Of a stretch of 64,000 nucleotides of DNA, positions 24,290 through 34,766 are shown piece after piece. A model generated the notes under the pieces. That model saw only the letters and a list, made by a program, of their open reading frames with translations, searched no databases and had not been told where the DNA came from. The stretch comes from Apium graveolens (taxonomy: Eukaryota > Streptophyta > Magnoliopsida > Apiales > Apiaceae), in assembly GCF_009905375.1 (NCBI RefSeq), contig NC_133650.1:173370518-173434517 (forward strand), in the 5' to 3' direction. A program made the position numbers and the translations under genes. Within the stretch, counting starts at the first letter, position 1; each line of letters begins with the position of its first letter.

Positions 24290-25020
24290 CGATCAGATAG
24301 ATTTTTGACCGAATCGAACGGATATTATCGAACCTGGCTTTTTAGGTTTGATTGTGATTTTGGTTTTTATTTTCTAAAACTGACTGAATTTGGTTCAGGT
24401 TTGATTATTACGCGAACTAAAGCAAAACTATACCCGAATAGAATTAATGAAACCTGATTTGAACCAAATCCAAACTCAAACACAACTGAACCCAATATAT
24501 TAAAATTAATATACAATCAATAAATATTTACATAATACTTGTATGAAAATAAGAAATTGTCATATGATAATTTAATTTGATTGAATAACTAGATTTTAAA
24601 TAATTTGAATGGATTAATAATTAGTTACATGCTTGATCTAGTGACTTGAAACGAAACAACGTAAAATAGGAAAGATGGTCGAGTAAAATAATTAAGTATT
24701 ATCCATAACAGATATAATTGCTAAATTTAATCAAACTATTTTAGTATATGGTTGCAGCAAAATGACGATATTTAATTTTCAATAAAAAGACTCGTTAACG
24801 AATTTCTTTTTTAGATATTTTTTTGGTAATTTCTATATATTTTTTAATTTTGGTTCAAACCCAAATCGAACCGAAAATCGGTTGCTCGGATTTGATTTTT
24901 AATTTTTTGATCACTTGGTTCAGTACTGGTTCGATTTTGATTAAAACAATCTTTGTTATAATATTGGTTTTTTATCAAACCTGAACCAAACTTTACATCC
25001 CATGACCCAATCTTCTGGAA
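24290..25020. repeat. degenerate GGTTCGGTT/AACCGAACC-rich arms around AT-rich core
   Basis: Two regions rich in CGAACC, GGTTCAGG and similar tracts (about 24296-24500 and 24844-24990) flank AT-rich sequence. This is the kind of degenerate foldback-like repeat common in plant intergenic DNA. I could not find clear termini or a target duplication. The surrounding 23946-25470 has nothing else I can support. Confidence 0.35.
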
Positions 25021-25471
25021 ATATGACCCTAAATTGCGCAACAAAATGCTGGATCGTCTTCCGGGAGACTTGTTTGCTAAAGCTATCTTAACTTAAATCT
25101 TTTAAACAAAATATAACTGGCTGATAGTGAAAAATACATATTTTTTGGTAAAAATTGCTCAAATTATCCATTTTCAAAATATATGAACGAAAATACCATT
25201 TTTGTTATGTAATCCATATTTGAGAATTTGATATATCAAAAAATTACTAAAAATACATATTTTGAGTTTGGGTAATACTATTGAGATACGTATTTTTTGG
25301 CAAATGCGTATATAGTACAAAATAGGATACCCAAATGGCAAATGCATATCCCAAACGATATTTTCAGTCATCCACCGATTGAATGAGTATTTTCAGCTAT
25401 TTGCACCCAAAAAAAATTATTTTTAACGTTCTTTTAAAATAACTCAGTATTAGCACTTGTTCGCTGACATA

Positions 25472-25699
25472 CTCCTTGTGTTCCACAATATAGGTCGTTT
25501 GACTTTTTACATATAACTTAATGTGTTTTGAATGTATAATTGAAATATTATTTTAATTTTTTTCTTTTTCTAAATTAAAATATATATGCTAAATTTTAAT
25601 TCGAAAGTATTTAAAAAATATTAATTCTAAATATATTTTCAAAACTCTTAAAAATATGTGAAAAGAGTCAAAAGTCATATATAAATGGAGCAGAGGGAG
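25472..25699. mobile_element. Stowaway-type MITE (Tc1/mariner), TSD TA
   Basis: It begins CTCCTTGTGTTCCA and ends GGAGCAGAGGGAG, imperfect inverted ends of the CTCCCTCCGTTCC kind, flanked by TA on both sides. The subterminal TTTGACTTTT...AAAAGTCA is also inverted. At 228 bp and with no ORF it is a typical degenerate Stowaway element. Confidence 0.75.
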
Positions 25700-26662
25700 T
25701 ATTTCAGTATATAGATTCGTACAACGTCAGAAAAAGAAACTGCTCAATCACAACAATTAGTATAGATTTGATCAGATGAATTTTTTCGTCCGTTGAAATT
25801 GAAAAACTATTATAAAACCAACGATTTTCAATACAATTTAGATAATTCAAAATCCACCTGTAGGTTCTTATTCTCGATATCTCCCTTTTCCCCGGCAAAT
25901 AGATGTGACAACTAAAATGTACTAGTATCTCACAAATACAAATACAAATACAAAGCCTTGAGAATTACATTTCCTAAAAGGCTAGAGTGAGCTGCTGTAC
26001 AAATTTAAAACTATACAATCATTGTACTCTATATATTTATCAACAGCTAACAGAATCCTGCAAAATTGTGATTACATATTATATACATAGCCCAAAAGCG
26101 CGACAGAAGAAACTTGCAACATTTGCAAAACCGCAATGTAGAAAAAACTTGCAGGATCGTTCTCAAAATTTTACCCCAACTGTTTTACACTTTTTCACAT
26201 TGCATTAGAGCGTTAACTAAAATAATTAGATAAAATAATAATTGTTTAAAATTTGTTGAATTTGTAAGCGAATTTACTCCGGTGAAATAAAATTGACTAT
26301 TTTTTAAAAATATTATGTTGCTATTATTTCAAGTTATTATAAATAAAATGTTTTTATTTTATTATGATATTAAATGATGTGATGTGTAATTTCACTACAA
26401 ATCTATATAAATTCGACAAATGTAGTCAAAAAGTCTAAAATTATAGCTAATGAGAATGATCATTGGAGAGGACAATTTTTTACATAATATCTATAATAAT
26501 TATCTTTGATATATTTGACACATTTTTAACTAGAGTTCTTACATGCTAAAGATGCTCTTAGGCTTTACAGTCGCAGAAATCAAGATTGCAACTTTCTGTC
26601 AGTAAACCATATTTGTTATTCATTGATTAATTAAATAATAATATTACGTAACCCGTTTAATT

Positions 26663-26842
26663 CACGGTTATTTTTATTATTATATATTATAAAATATAAT
26701 TTTAATATATTATTATTAGGATTCGAACCTTTTACCCCTATTATAATAATTTTACAATACACCACGGTTATTTTTATCATTATATATAATAAATTTTAAT
26801 TTTAACATATTGATGATAGGATTCGAATTGTATACTTCATAA
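26663..26842. repeat. tandem duplication of about 97 bp
   Basis: Two copies of a unit beginning CACGGTTATTTTTAT and ending AGGATTCGAA (about 26663-26735 and 26763-26829) stand in direct order. The end of each reads GGTTCGAATCC or close to it on the minus strand, like a tRNA T-arm or SINE B box. No tRNA or SINE can be folded around it. The rest of 25702-27478 shows no supported gene. Confidence 0.5.
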
Positions 26843-27478
26843 TTTTTAAGATTATATTTAACGGTTCTCATCAGTTTAAGTTTAATCTCACTATATTGAG
26901 TGATCAAATACAAACAACCAAATTTTTAATGTTTTATCCTTAATATTATAATATAAAGAGGGGGTGTTCCTGAAAAAGATTATGGAGCGAATGTGTATAT
27001 ATTTGAAAGTAATACTAAATAATAAAAGCACAATTTCGTGTATAAATATTTATAACAATAATATAGTGTTACATAAAATTTTGAAACAAAATACATTTTT
27101 TTCCTTTTACATGATTGGAAGCTGTCCGTGGAATAAAAAAGCACAACAAAGATGGCACATGCATATATAATAATACAATATAGGAAAGGAAAAGCCATGG
27201 AGCAAAATCGCCACTTTTTCATTTGAACCTTATTTTCCTTGGGTCCTCGGTCAATATCAATTAGATACTATAAGTACCTATCAAATGTTCTAACTACTAG
27301 TGCCAAGTAGCTCCCTCTAACCTCTCTTAAACTTTGTTAAGGCCGTCGGAGCTGTTCCCAATTCCAATACTGGTGGAAAGTAGGCTCTCCTTGGACCTCT
27401 CTCCACGGAAGTTCTGTTCAGGGTGTCGGCCTCCCAAAATAATAACAGGAAAATTGCACAGGTTGCAAAGAAGTTGAT

Positions 27479-28420
27479 ATGAAGGTAAAGCAAATGATAT
27501 TCATTCTCACAATCTTTAGTTGTGTTGCCAAATTATGAATGTATGTACTTGAACAGCTTCTCTAAACAACACTGCGTGATATTTGCTTTTTTGCTTCCAG
27601 AAAGTTGAACTAAAAGTTTTTATTCACTGCTGTGATGGTTGTAAGAAGAAAGTCAAGAAGGTCTTATGTAGAATGGAAGGTATAGTAGTTTGATGGTTAT
27701 TAAACCCCTTTTCTTTGGAAGATATATTCCTCTACATATCTAACTATTCTATTGTTTTCTAAAACACCAGGGGTTTACAAGACTGAACTTGATCCTCTAG
27801 CGCCCAAGATAACAGTCTTGGGCAATGTGGAGCCACAAGTATTAATCAAGAAGCTACTGAGATCTGGAAAGCATGCAGAAATATGGAGCTACAATACTCA
27901 TCGAGAGGAAGGTGAAAAGGATGTGAAGTCACTACTTTTGGAGGATCAAAAAGAAAAAATCCTACTTGTGGAGAATCAAAAAGAAAGAACCACACCTGAC
28001 ACTAAACAAAAAAAAGACACAGAGGCACAAGCAACCTGCACTGACAATATCATCCACAGTGCAGATGGCAAGGAGGGACGCAATAACACAGCATGGAAAA
28101 TGAACGACGACTGCATGGAAAATACTTCCAGCACAGGGTTAACGAAATCCGAAAGTCCAGTTTCTCAAAAGTTAGAGGCCATTTACACAACAAACCCAAG
28201 TATAGTTCATGGCTCCGGTAAACTCACAACAGAAACAAACAGGCAGTATTACTACATGGTAGAACCTCGCCCAATAATACTACCTTATTGCACGATGTAT
28301 CCTTACAGTCAGGAACTGTATGACAGCAGGGTCGCATGTCAGACACTATACCAGGTACCACTAACAAGGGCCGGGGACTATTTCAGTGATGAAAACAGTG
28401 TTGGATGCCAGGTAATGTAG
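27479..28420 (+). CDS. heavy-metal-associated isoprenylated plant protein (HIPP)
   Basis: Three coding exons, 27479-27484, 27601-27679 and 27771-28420, join in frame through GT-AG introns and give about 244 aa. The first ATG after an in-frame TAA is at 27479 and encodes only Met-Lys. The HMA domain fills residues 3-72: the metal loop HCCDGCKKK at 11-19, then GVYKTELDP and LIKKLLRSGKHAEIW as in HIPPs. A long hydrophilic Lys/Glu/Thr-rich middle follows. The protein ends in CQVM, a CaaX box with terminal Met, which predicts farnesylation and membrane attachment. HIPPs bind metals such as Cd, Zn or Cu and act in metal handling and stress signalling. All exons are intact, so this is probably a working host gene. 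The longer ORF starting at 27752 begins in intron 2 and is not the real start. Confidence 0.85.
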
Positions 28421-29126
28421 TGACACCACATGTAACAAAACCTTTGGCCAAATTCTTTTTTCATTTTTTATTTTTTCCTTGGCCAAATTTAATAGTTATG
28501 ATTTGAGATACTCGTTAGAGGTTTCCGTCTATAATATGTACTAATCTCCCAACATAATATGGAGAATAATTATTTCAGTCCGTTCATGTCATTCCCATTA
28601 AACCATACATCAGGTTGTATTAAGATTTGAATTTAGTGCTGCAATTGCATGTTTGTCAATTGTTTTTAAAGGATATAAGTAACCACCACAAATACTTATT
28701 AGGAATGCTTTCCGTTACAGATCTTTTTAAAACTTAGCAGTTATCAAGAAAAGTTGATGGTAATCTATTTATTTAAAAAAAAATACAAACAAAATTAACA
28801 CTAACCTTCAACTTAATTTCGAAAAAAAACCCTAACATTCTCTTCAATCTCTATTTTTCTATCGAAAATAAACACTTGTCAGTTCTTCCCCATGGGAGTT
28901 TCAGTTGGCCAAAACAATGGCGATTTGGCCCTCTTATAGTTGACTCCCAAAGTAAAAACTTATGAAGTGAAAAAGGTGGCCTCTAGGTTGTGTTGAAAAA
29001 TAATTTTGTTACATAAAAGCCAAATGAGATGATCTGTTAAATCCTATCAACTAAAGGTCAGTTACTTTGACGATCCCCCACATTCTTTACCAGATAAAAA
29101 TAAGATATGGCCGGCTTAGAGTTCAC
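28421..29126. other. HIPP downstream region, no gene seen
   Basis: This is AT-rich intergenic sequence with no supported ORF, and it should contain the HIPP 3' untranslated region. No strong AATAAA signal stands close to the stop codon. Confidence 0.5.
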
Positions 29127-29849
29127 CATGGTTGTCCCAGGCGCTCGACTAGTCGCATGGTGTCACGGCGCTCGAACAGTCGTCGCAGTTGAGATTGAGA
29201 AGTCGACTAAACTTGTCAACTGGAGAAAATTGGATATTTCAGGCGACTAGTCGACTGACTGGTCGACTGGGCGACTGTTCGTTCTGGGTCATCGACTGGT
29301 TTATTTTAAAGACCCAAACCCGGTTTTAATCCATTTTTAACAGACAATTTAGTCCTGCTTCTGATCTTTTCCACTTTCCAGATCTTCTTCAACCCTAATT
29401 TATCTTCTTCTTCTTTCATATGTATATGTATAGTTATGTACATATATGTACAATAGTTTAAGTATAAAATGACATAATTTTATAACTATACATATATATT
29501 ATGTATGTATACACGAATTTGTATGTGTATATACATGTATGTATCATGCATGTATGGATTTGAAAGTTGTAAGCTTTTCAGCACTTATTTACATGTAAGA
29601 CTAAGTTTTAACTGTAATTACAGTGAATAACAAAGTTGTAACGTGTAAGTTTTAACAAGTCCTCGTCCATTGATATAAAATACAATATGTTGGTAGATGT
29701 TAAAAACCTGGAATTTAGAAGCCTAAATTATATAATACATATACATACATGATATTATATTTAATTATAACTATATATATATATATATATTGGTCGACAA
29801 GTCCATGACTAGTCAACTAGCCCGAGGACTTGGCATCATGACAACCATA
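29127..29849. mobile_element. non-autonomous hAT-like element rich in CGACTAGTCG motifs
   Basis: The ends are CATGGTTGTC and GACAACCATA, inverted except for the first base. They are flanked by GAGTTCAC (29119-29126) and GAGTCCAC (29850-29857), an 8-bp target duplication with one mismatch, as hAT elements make. The left 160 bp is packed with CGACTAGTCG, GTCGACT and similar short palindromes, with weaker copies near the right end. The core is AT-rich with TATATA runs. There is no coding capacity. It sits between the two convergent host genes. Confidence 0.65.
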
Positions 29850-29857
29850 GAGTCCAC

Positions 29858-30305
29858 TAATTTTAGTTAATAAGCTGTGGGGGGAGACCAATTAAAAGTC
29901 ATTCCAAATGAACAAAAAGCATATCATGGCAATGCACCGTCCATTTTCTCATAATTATATTGTGGATCGAATGTTTCAGATCCAAAAAGTGATTTCAGAT
30001 TAACATCTATTGTGCATTTACAGTAGGACTAACCAGGAAGGAGCAAAAATGGAAGTATCACTTTCACATGACCACATTAGATGCAAAACACTATTCAAGG
30101 AGAACTAAAAAGGTAACCTATAATGTACAGGAAGACACAGATAAACTAACATCAAACAACTGGCCAACAACAGTAGTTCATCATTATTCATTTCTCCAAA
30201 GCACAAAACTAAAAAGTAAAAATAAAAAGGACAACCAACCACGCCCACATACAAGTAACAAAAACTAAAAAGGAAGTAATTAATCAACAACACAATGCAG
30301 TAGCA
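29858..30305. other. LWD gene downstream region
   Basis: No gene is supported. The sequence downstream of the LWD stop codon (minus strand) should hold its 3' untranslated region and polyadenylation site. The two small ORFs near 30068-30293 overlap on opposite strands and look like chance. Confidence 0.5.
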
Positions 30306-31340
30306 TCATACCCTCAGAATCTGAAGCTTATTGGAAAACGCAATAGCAACCCAATCCGGCTGCGACGAAGACCACTGCAACTGCTCAATCTCCGCTCCAG
30401 CCGTATAGGCCAAAATGGGATCCAACCCACCTTCCACCGGCTGCCCCATAGTCGAAAGATCCCAAATCAACGCCTGTGAATCATCCCCGGCAGTACAAAT
30501 ATGACAACTACTATGTGGTGCCCACGCAATTGCATTGGCACTAGCCTGATGCCTTTGCAACTCCACAACAGGCAATGTCGGAAACCTAATATCAAGAACC
30601 ACAACCTTAGCACTATCCATAATAATAGTAGCCATATACCTAGGATCCTGCTTATTCCAACCTAATCTAACTAAAGGCGTATCTGGCTCGGAACTCTCGT
30701 AAATGATGGTAGAATGCTCCTTATCCCTCAAATCAAAAACCCTAACCGACCCATCCGCCGAAACAGAAGCAAAAACACCCACACCACCCCAAGCAATATC
30801 ATAAACCTCTTTATCATGCGCAATCAATTGCGTATCCACACATTCCCTCTCCACATCCCAAATCGTACAAGTAGTATCAATACTACTCGACCCGACCCGA
30901 CGAGGCTCGGCTTCATTCCAATCAAAAGAAGTAAGGGGCCCACAAAACTCACTGTTCCTATTATTATTCAACACCGATTTCAACTCGACCGAGTCAGAAT
31001 TGATCTGCCAGATCCTTAAAAAGTCACTCGAAGTAGCGAAAAGATCGGGCTTCTGACATTCTTTGTCGGGAATGAAAATGGTTTTGGTGGGTGGGTAGGG
31101 GTGTTCGAAAGAGAGATTCGGGTCGGGTTTGATCTCGCCGTTGATGTCGTCGAGTTGAACGATTTCGACACGGTTGTGGTAGTGTTCGAGAAGACTAGAA
31201 ATGGCGAGACGGTAGGTTTTGTCGCGACGGACGCTCCAGTTCATAGCGTAGACGTGCCATGGGGCTTCGTAGGTGTAGATCTCGGAGCGGCGTTGTTGGT
31301 CGTCGGAGTTTTCTTGGTTTTGCTCGCTGCTTGCTACCAT
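30306..31340 (-). CDS. LWD1: WD40 repeat clock regulator, LWD1/LWD2 family
   Basis: One uninterrupted exon encodes 344 aa, the normal size for LIGHT-REGULATED WD proteins, relatives of petunia AN11 and TTG1. The N-terminus holds [20 protein letters not shown] (19-38) and the conserved [15 protein letters not shown] (78-92). WD units lie at about 133-162 ([12 protein letters not shown]...CTIWDV), 172-205 ([13 protein letters not shown]...VRVFDL), 223-252 and 261-295 ([32 protein letters not shown]). In Arabidopsis LWD1 and LWD2 act in the nucleus with TCP factors to activate clock genes such as CCA1 and PRR9. No residue of the core looks lost, and the start Met fits the family. The nearest paralogue (LWD1 versus LWD2) cannot be told from sequence alone; the symbol stands for the family. 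A nested transposon block begins 131 bp upstream. Confidence 0.9.
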   Translation of the reverse strand: MVASSEQNQENSDDQQRRSEIYTYEAPWHVYAMNWSVRRDKTYRLAISSLLEHYHNRVEIVQLDDINGEIKPDPNLSFEHPYPPTKTIFIPDKECQKPDLFATSSDFLRIWQINSDSVELKSVLNNNRNSEFCGPLTSFDWNEAEPRRVGSSSIDTTCTIWDVERECVDTQLIAHDKEVYDIAWGGVGVFASVSADGSVRVFDLRDKEHSTIIYESSEPDTPLVRLGWNKQDPRYMATIIMDSAKVVVLDIRFPTLPVVELQRHQASANAIAWAPHSSCHICTAGDDSQALIWDLSTMGQPVEGGLDPILAYTAGAEIEQLQWSSSQPDWVAIAFSNKLQILRV

Positions 31341-31470
31341 CGCCTTTTCAAACTAACTAAAATGTGTGTATGTTGTATAGGCTTTGTATAGTCTGGGATA
31401 AAATGAAACAGTGGCTTCTGTATTTTTTTACTACACTTTATTTATTGTTATCACGTTCAAAATGGGAAGG
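31341..31470 (-). promoter_or_regulatory. residual LWD proximal promoter and 5' UTR
   Basis: Only 130 bp lie between the LWD start codon and the target duplication of the transposon nest. In the gene's sense this holds a GATAACAATAAATAAAG stretch (I-box-like GATAA plus a possible TATA-like AATAAATA) about 75-90 bp upstream of the ATG. That it is the core promoter is inference. Confidence 0.4.
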
Positions 31471-31807
31471 ATGGGCACTAAGAGCAGCCCATTTGGGTGC
31501 ATTGGAACACGAGAAAAAAAAATGGGCTGGCCAGTTTACATTTCATGCGTTGGAGCACATCCACACAAACGGGCACAGCCAATCATCTGACCATGATCAA
31601 CTCTGCCACTTTATATAATATAATACCTGCTTTTGTTTTTTAAGTTTACGTTAGTAATATTTTATCAATTCATTCAATCTGTTGCTGCCATATGAACGTT
31701 ACATTTCTAACGTATATATTAAACGGTTATATTTTTTTCCTATAAATAATCAGCTCACAATTCATAATTTTTACTTCATAAAAAATCAAAATTTTCTCTC
31801 CAAAAAA

Positions 31808-32140
31808 ATGAATCCAAATAATCCCCCACCTCCAAATTCTCAAAACCCAAACTCTCAATTTTCATATCCATATCCATATCCAAATCCTTATTTTTCAAAT
31901 CCACAAAATTTTAATTATAATTCTCAACCACCATTTGACACGTACGCCACTCAATTTTGTGCCCTACCAATTTATGATGATGCAACAAATGGCATATCAC
32001 AACCAAAGTTAGGCGAAGAACCTTTTATCGCGTATGAAACGTATATTCAGAACACTATACAGATGCGTGATAAACGAGCACATCGTCAACTACAAAATGA
32101 CTTGATTGAGCATATTTCTCATTTCGCCAATAATCGTTAA
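31808..32140 (+). pseudogene. PIF/Harbinger-derived fusion ORF
   Basis: From the Met at 31808 the frame encodes about 110 aa. It starts with a Pro/Asn/Tyr-rich low-complexity N-terminus (MNPNNPPPPNSQNP onward) and ends with RDKRAHRQLQNDLIEHI, which resembles the C-terminal end of plant Harbinger (ALP1-like) transposases. No DDE core lies between. The simplest reading is an internally deleted element that fuses the beginning of one ORF to the end of another. The 42 upstream codons are probably leader. Function is not expected. Confidence 0.5.
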
Positions 32141-32443
32141 TTTTTGTTATTGTAACGTTTGAATTTAATGCTTTTTTGTGATGTAACCTTAATTATGTCT
32201 TTTATTCACGTGTGATTTTTATATTTTATGTATTATCATGTCATTTTTAGATTTAATATTTTTGTATGTGATGTTTTTAATTTAATATTTCTAATAATAT
32301 GATACAATTTAAAGTATTTAATTAAAAATTAAATTACATTGGAAACAAATATAATTAATTGCTTAATTTAAAATTAAATTAATTAAAAATATAATATAAT
32401 ATAAATAGTCTACAAAATTATATCTAAACAATTATTATAATAT
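32141..32443. other. AT-rich 3' part of the Harbinger derivative
   Basis: No coding sequence is seen. Very AT-rich sequence follows the fusion ORF up to the Tat insertion. The last five bases AATAT (32439-32443) are the left copy of the Tat target duplication. Confidence 0.6.
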
Positions 32444-33013
32444 TGTTATGGATAAAAAACCAAGGTTATTACTTGCTGTATTTAATACTAAGATTCGGGA
32501 GCTCAAGGCCTTTAATGGCTGCTCTCGCGTTTCGTGACTCAATCTGCCTTTACGAGATGCCTACGTATCTCTGTGAATTAGAGAATCAAGCCAAAAAACG
32601 TAGTTCTGATTGGTGGGGGTGAGACCCCTTATATAGATGTTGGGAGTCCTTGAATTGGACTTGGTATAGGAGACTTGGTGGGCAAGTCTCATAATTAGAA
32701 TGGACTTTGGAGTCCTAGATAGTAGGAAACTGATTCCTTATCCTTTTAGGTCCCCTTGAGGCTAATCTCCAAGGATTTATATCCTTATCGGGACTCTTTT
32801 CAACATCTGATTTGTCCCTTATTAATTAATTACGAAATTAATTAATAATCAGGGCTTTTGGGCCTTTTTTATTCCATCAGGCCTGATCTGGTCCATCAGG
32901 CTTAACCTTTCTGGTCTGAGTATCTTATATCTTTTTATTGGGCCTGGCAGCCCACAGTTTGTATAATTAATACAGTATTTAATTATACAAACATAATTTA
33001 TTTATCCCTATCA
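32444..33013 (-). repeat. 3' LTR of the Tat element
   Basis: In the element's sense it runs TGATAGGGATAAAT...ATCCATAACA. It carries a TATA box (TATATAAG, plus-strand 32628-32635). Compared with 42782-43351 I see one difference (gcctgat versus gcttgat). Confidence 0.93.
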
Positions 33014-33028
33014 TTTGCCCCCCAACTT
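33014..33028 (-). other. polypurine tract of the Tat element
   Basis: The minus strand reads AGTTGGGGGGCAAA immediately before the 3' LTR. Confidence 0.85.
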
Positions 33029-33139
33029 TTGGGAAACATTGATTAGGTTTCGCAGAAGTTAAGTCTATTTGTTCCCTTACAGGGTTTCGTTTTTCCGTAA
33101 AGTGTGGAGCGACCTACACATTTACAACGAATTTTTCCT

Positions 33140-33420
33140 TTTATTCAGGAATTATCTTAATTTCCAGGAATTTTTCCCTTATTTCCGGGATTTTTGCCTT
33201 ATTTTCTGGAATTTTTCCCTAATTTTCTGGGATTTTCCCTAATTTTCTGGGATTTTTCCCTAATTTTCTGGAATTTTCTGGGATTTTTCCTTATTTTCTG
33301 GAATTTTCTCTAATTTTCTGGGATTTTTCCTTATTTTCTGAAATTTTCCCTAATTTTCTGGGATTTTTCCTTATTTTCTGGAATTTTCTGGGATTTTTCC
33401 TTATTTTCTGGAATTTTCAA
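33140..33420. repeat. tandem TTTTCTGG/GGGATTTTTCC units
   Basis: Short units such as 'ccctaattttctgggattttt' repeat about ten times with small variations. They lie in the Tat element's noncoding region next to the 3' LTR. Tandem repeats at this place are a known trait of Tat/Ogre elements. Confidence 0.8.
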
Positions 33421-33435
33421 ATTTCCAGCCCTTTT

Positions 33436-33832
33436 TTCGACCAGGATCCAGGTCGAAATTTCGACCAGGATCCTAGTCGAAAAATGGGGCCAGCCTTGTC
33501 ATCCTGGTCGAAGGAATTCGACTAGGATCCACGACCTGGAATTCGACCAGGATCCTAGTCGAAATTTCGACCTGGATCTAGGACCTGGAATTCGACCAGG
33601 ATCCTAGTCGAAAATTCGACCTGGATCGAGGTCGAAAATTCAACCCCCCTTTTTTTTTTTTTTTTATAAGCCTATCGAATAGGATTTCGACTAGGATTCT
33701 AGTCGATATTTCGACCTGAATCCTGTTCGAAAATTCTTTGGTTTTCTTGCTTCCTGGTCGAAGGATTTCGACTAGGATCCACGACCTGGAATTCGACCAG
33801 GATCCTAGTCGAACTTCGACCTGGGTTTTTAA
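33436..33832. repeat. palindromic TTCGACYAGGATCC repeats
   Basis: A near-palindromic 22-bp unit (TTCGAC, then YAGGATCCTR, then GTCGAA) recurs, with at least four near-perfect copies and several decayed ones, interspersed with ACGACCTGGAATTCGAC spacers. A poly-T run lies at 33650-33665. Such units could form cruciforms. No protein is implied, although the repeats keep frames open. Confidence 0.8.
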
Positions 33833-33916
33833 TCCCTATTTTCTGAAAGATGCTTGGTTTTATTCGACCTCATTCTTGGTCGAAACTTCGACCTCAATTC
33901 AGTTCCTTTATTCCAG

Positions 33917-34162
33917 CTATTTTCGGGTGTCTGCTCGAAAGATTTCGGGCAGGATTCACGACCTGGAATTCGACCTGGATTCTGGTCTTTTTTACCCGCT
34001 ATTTTCGGGTGTCTGCTCGAAAGATTTCGGGCAGGATTCACGACCTGGATTTCGACCTGGATTCTGGTCTTTTTTACCCGCTATTTTCGGGTGTCTGCTC
34101 GAAAGATTTCGGGCAGGATTCACGACCTGGATTTCGACCTGGATTCTGGTCTTCCACTAGCC
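33917..34162. repeat. 82-bp tandem repeat, three copies
   Basis: Units starting CTATTTTCGGGTGTCTGCTCG begin at 33917, 33999 and 34081, exactly 82 bp apart. They carry the same TTCGACCTGGATTCTGG elements as the neighbouring palindromic repeats. The long overlapping ORFs here in all three plus frames come from the repeat. Confidence 0.9.
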
Positions 34163-34250
34163 TTCTTTATTCAGCTTTAATTTAGGGTATTGTATTTTCC
34201 AAATCCTAATTGGATTTGGGCCTAGCCTTTTTTGTTGGGCCTTATTAAAT

Positions 34251-34420
34251 TTTTCTGAGCCTCTATTATTGGGCTTTTCCAAATCTTATTGGGCCTCTTT
34301 TATTGGGCCTTTTCAAATCTTATTGGGCCTCTTTTATTGGGCCTTTTCAAATCTTATTGGGCCTCTTTTATTGGGCCTTTTCAAATCTTATTGGGCCTCT
34401 TTTATTGATCTGGGCTTAAT
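34251..34420. repeat. 34-bp tandem repeat with TTATTGGGCC
   Basis: Units with CTTATTGGGCCTC begin at 34285, 34319, 34353 and 34387, spacing 34 bp, with a partial one before. GGGCC and ATTGG are like plant promoter elements (site II-like, CCAAT). The array lies about 130-260 bp upstream of the antisense gene's TATA box. Confidence 0.85.
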
Positions 34421-34542
34421 ACACCCTGTTAAGAATGCTCTAGAATTCCTTGGAATATTCTGGAATATTCTTTTTTCTGGGCTTTTTCTTATGGGCTTTT
34501 GTCCTCAATGGGCTTTTCGTCCCTTCAACTTCCTTTTCCTCT

Positions 34543-34550
34543 TATATAAA
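34543..34550 (+). promoter_or_regulatory. TATA box of the antisense gene
   Basis: TATATAAA in the context CTCTTATATAAAGG stands about 130 bp upstream of the first splice donor and is followed by a pyrimidine-rich stretch fit for a transcription start near 34580. Confidence 0.6.
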
Positions 34551-34766
34551 GGAATGAGGAAAGGCTATTACTCCTCACTTTCTCATTTCTTAGTTTTCTT
34601 CTTCATCTTCCTGCTAAGATTCTCAGAGGAATAACAGCAAGTCGGAGCTCAAAGCCTTTTTTCAGGAGCGCTTCTTCAGGTAAGATTCCTTCCTTTGCTT
34701 TTTATTATTTTTCCATTGTGTGCCATTTTAAGATAGCCTATTTACGTGCCTCATACTTTTTTTCAG

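Noticed and set aside
24844..25044. Minus-strand ORF with Asn/Gln-rich sequence
   Set aside because: It falls in the degenerate AACCGAACC repeat; no support as a gene.
26663..26842. Possible tRNA gene or SINE because of GGTTCGAATCC on the minus strand
   Set aside because: No A box at the right distance and no cloverleaf can be formed; it occurs in a tandem AT-rich duplication.
27752..27770. Upstream ATG giving a longer HIPP ORF
   Set aside because: It lies in an intron; the acceptor at 27770 joins the HMA domain in phase with the exon at 27601-27679.
31101..31391. Val-rich plus-strand ORF of 96 codons
   Set aside because: It is the complement of the LWD N-terminal coding sequence.
33738..34185. 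Three overlapping plus-strand ORFs of more than 100 codons with repeated FRVSARKISGRIHD-type units
   Set aside because: The 82-bp unit has no stops and its length is not a multiple of three, so the same peptide appears in all frames. This is repeat-generated.
34251..34420. 34-bp units at regular spacing, CRISPR-like at first glance
   Set aside because: Units are directly adjacent without unique spacers, inside a plant retrotransposon; a plain tandem repeat.
34269..34634. ORF of 121 codons with hydrophobic repeats, at first like a membrane protein
   Set aside because: It is produced by the 34-bp TTATTGGGCC array and runs through the TATA box and leader of the antisense gene.
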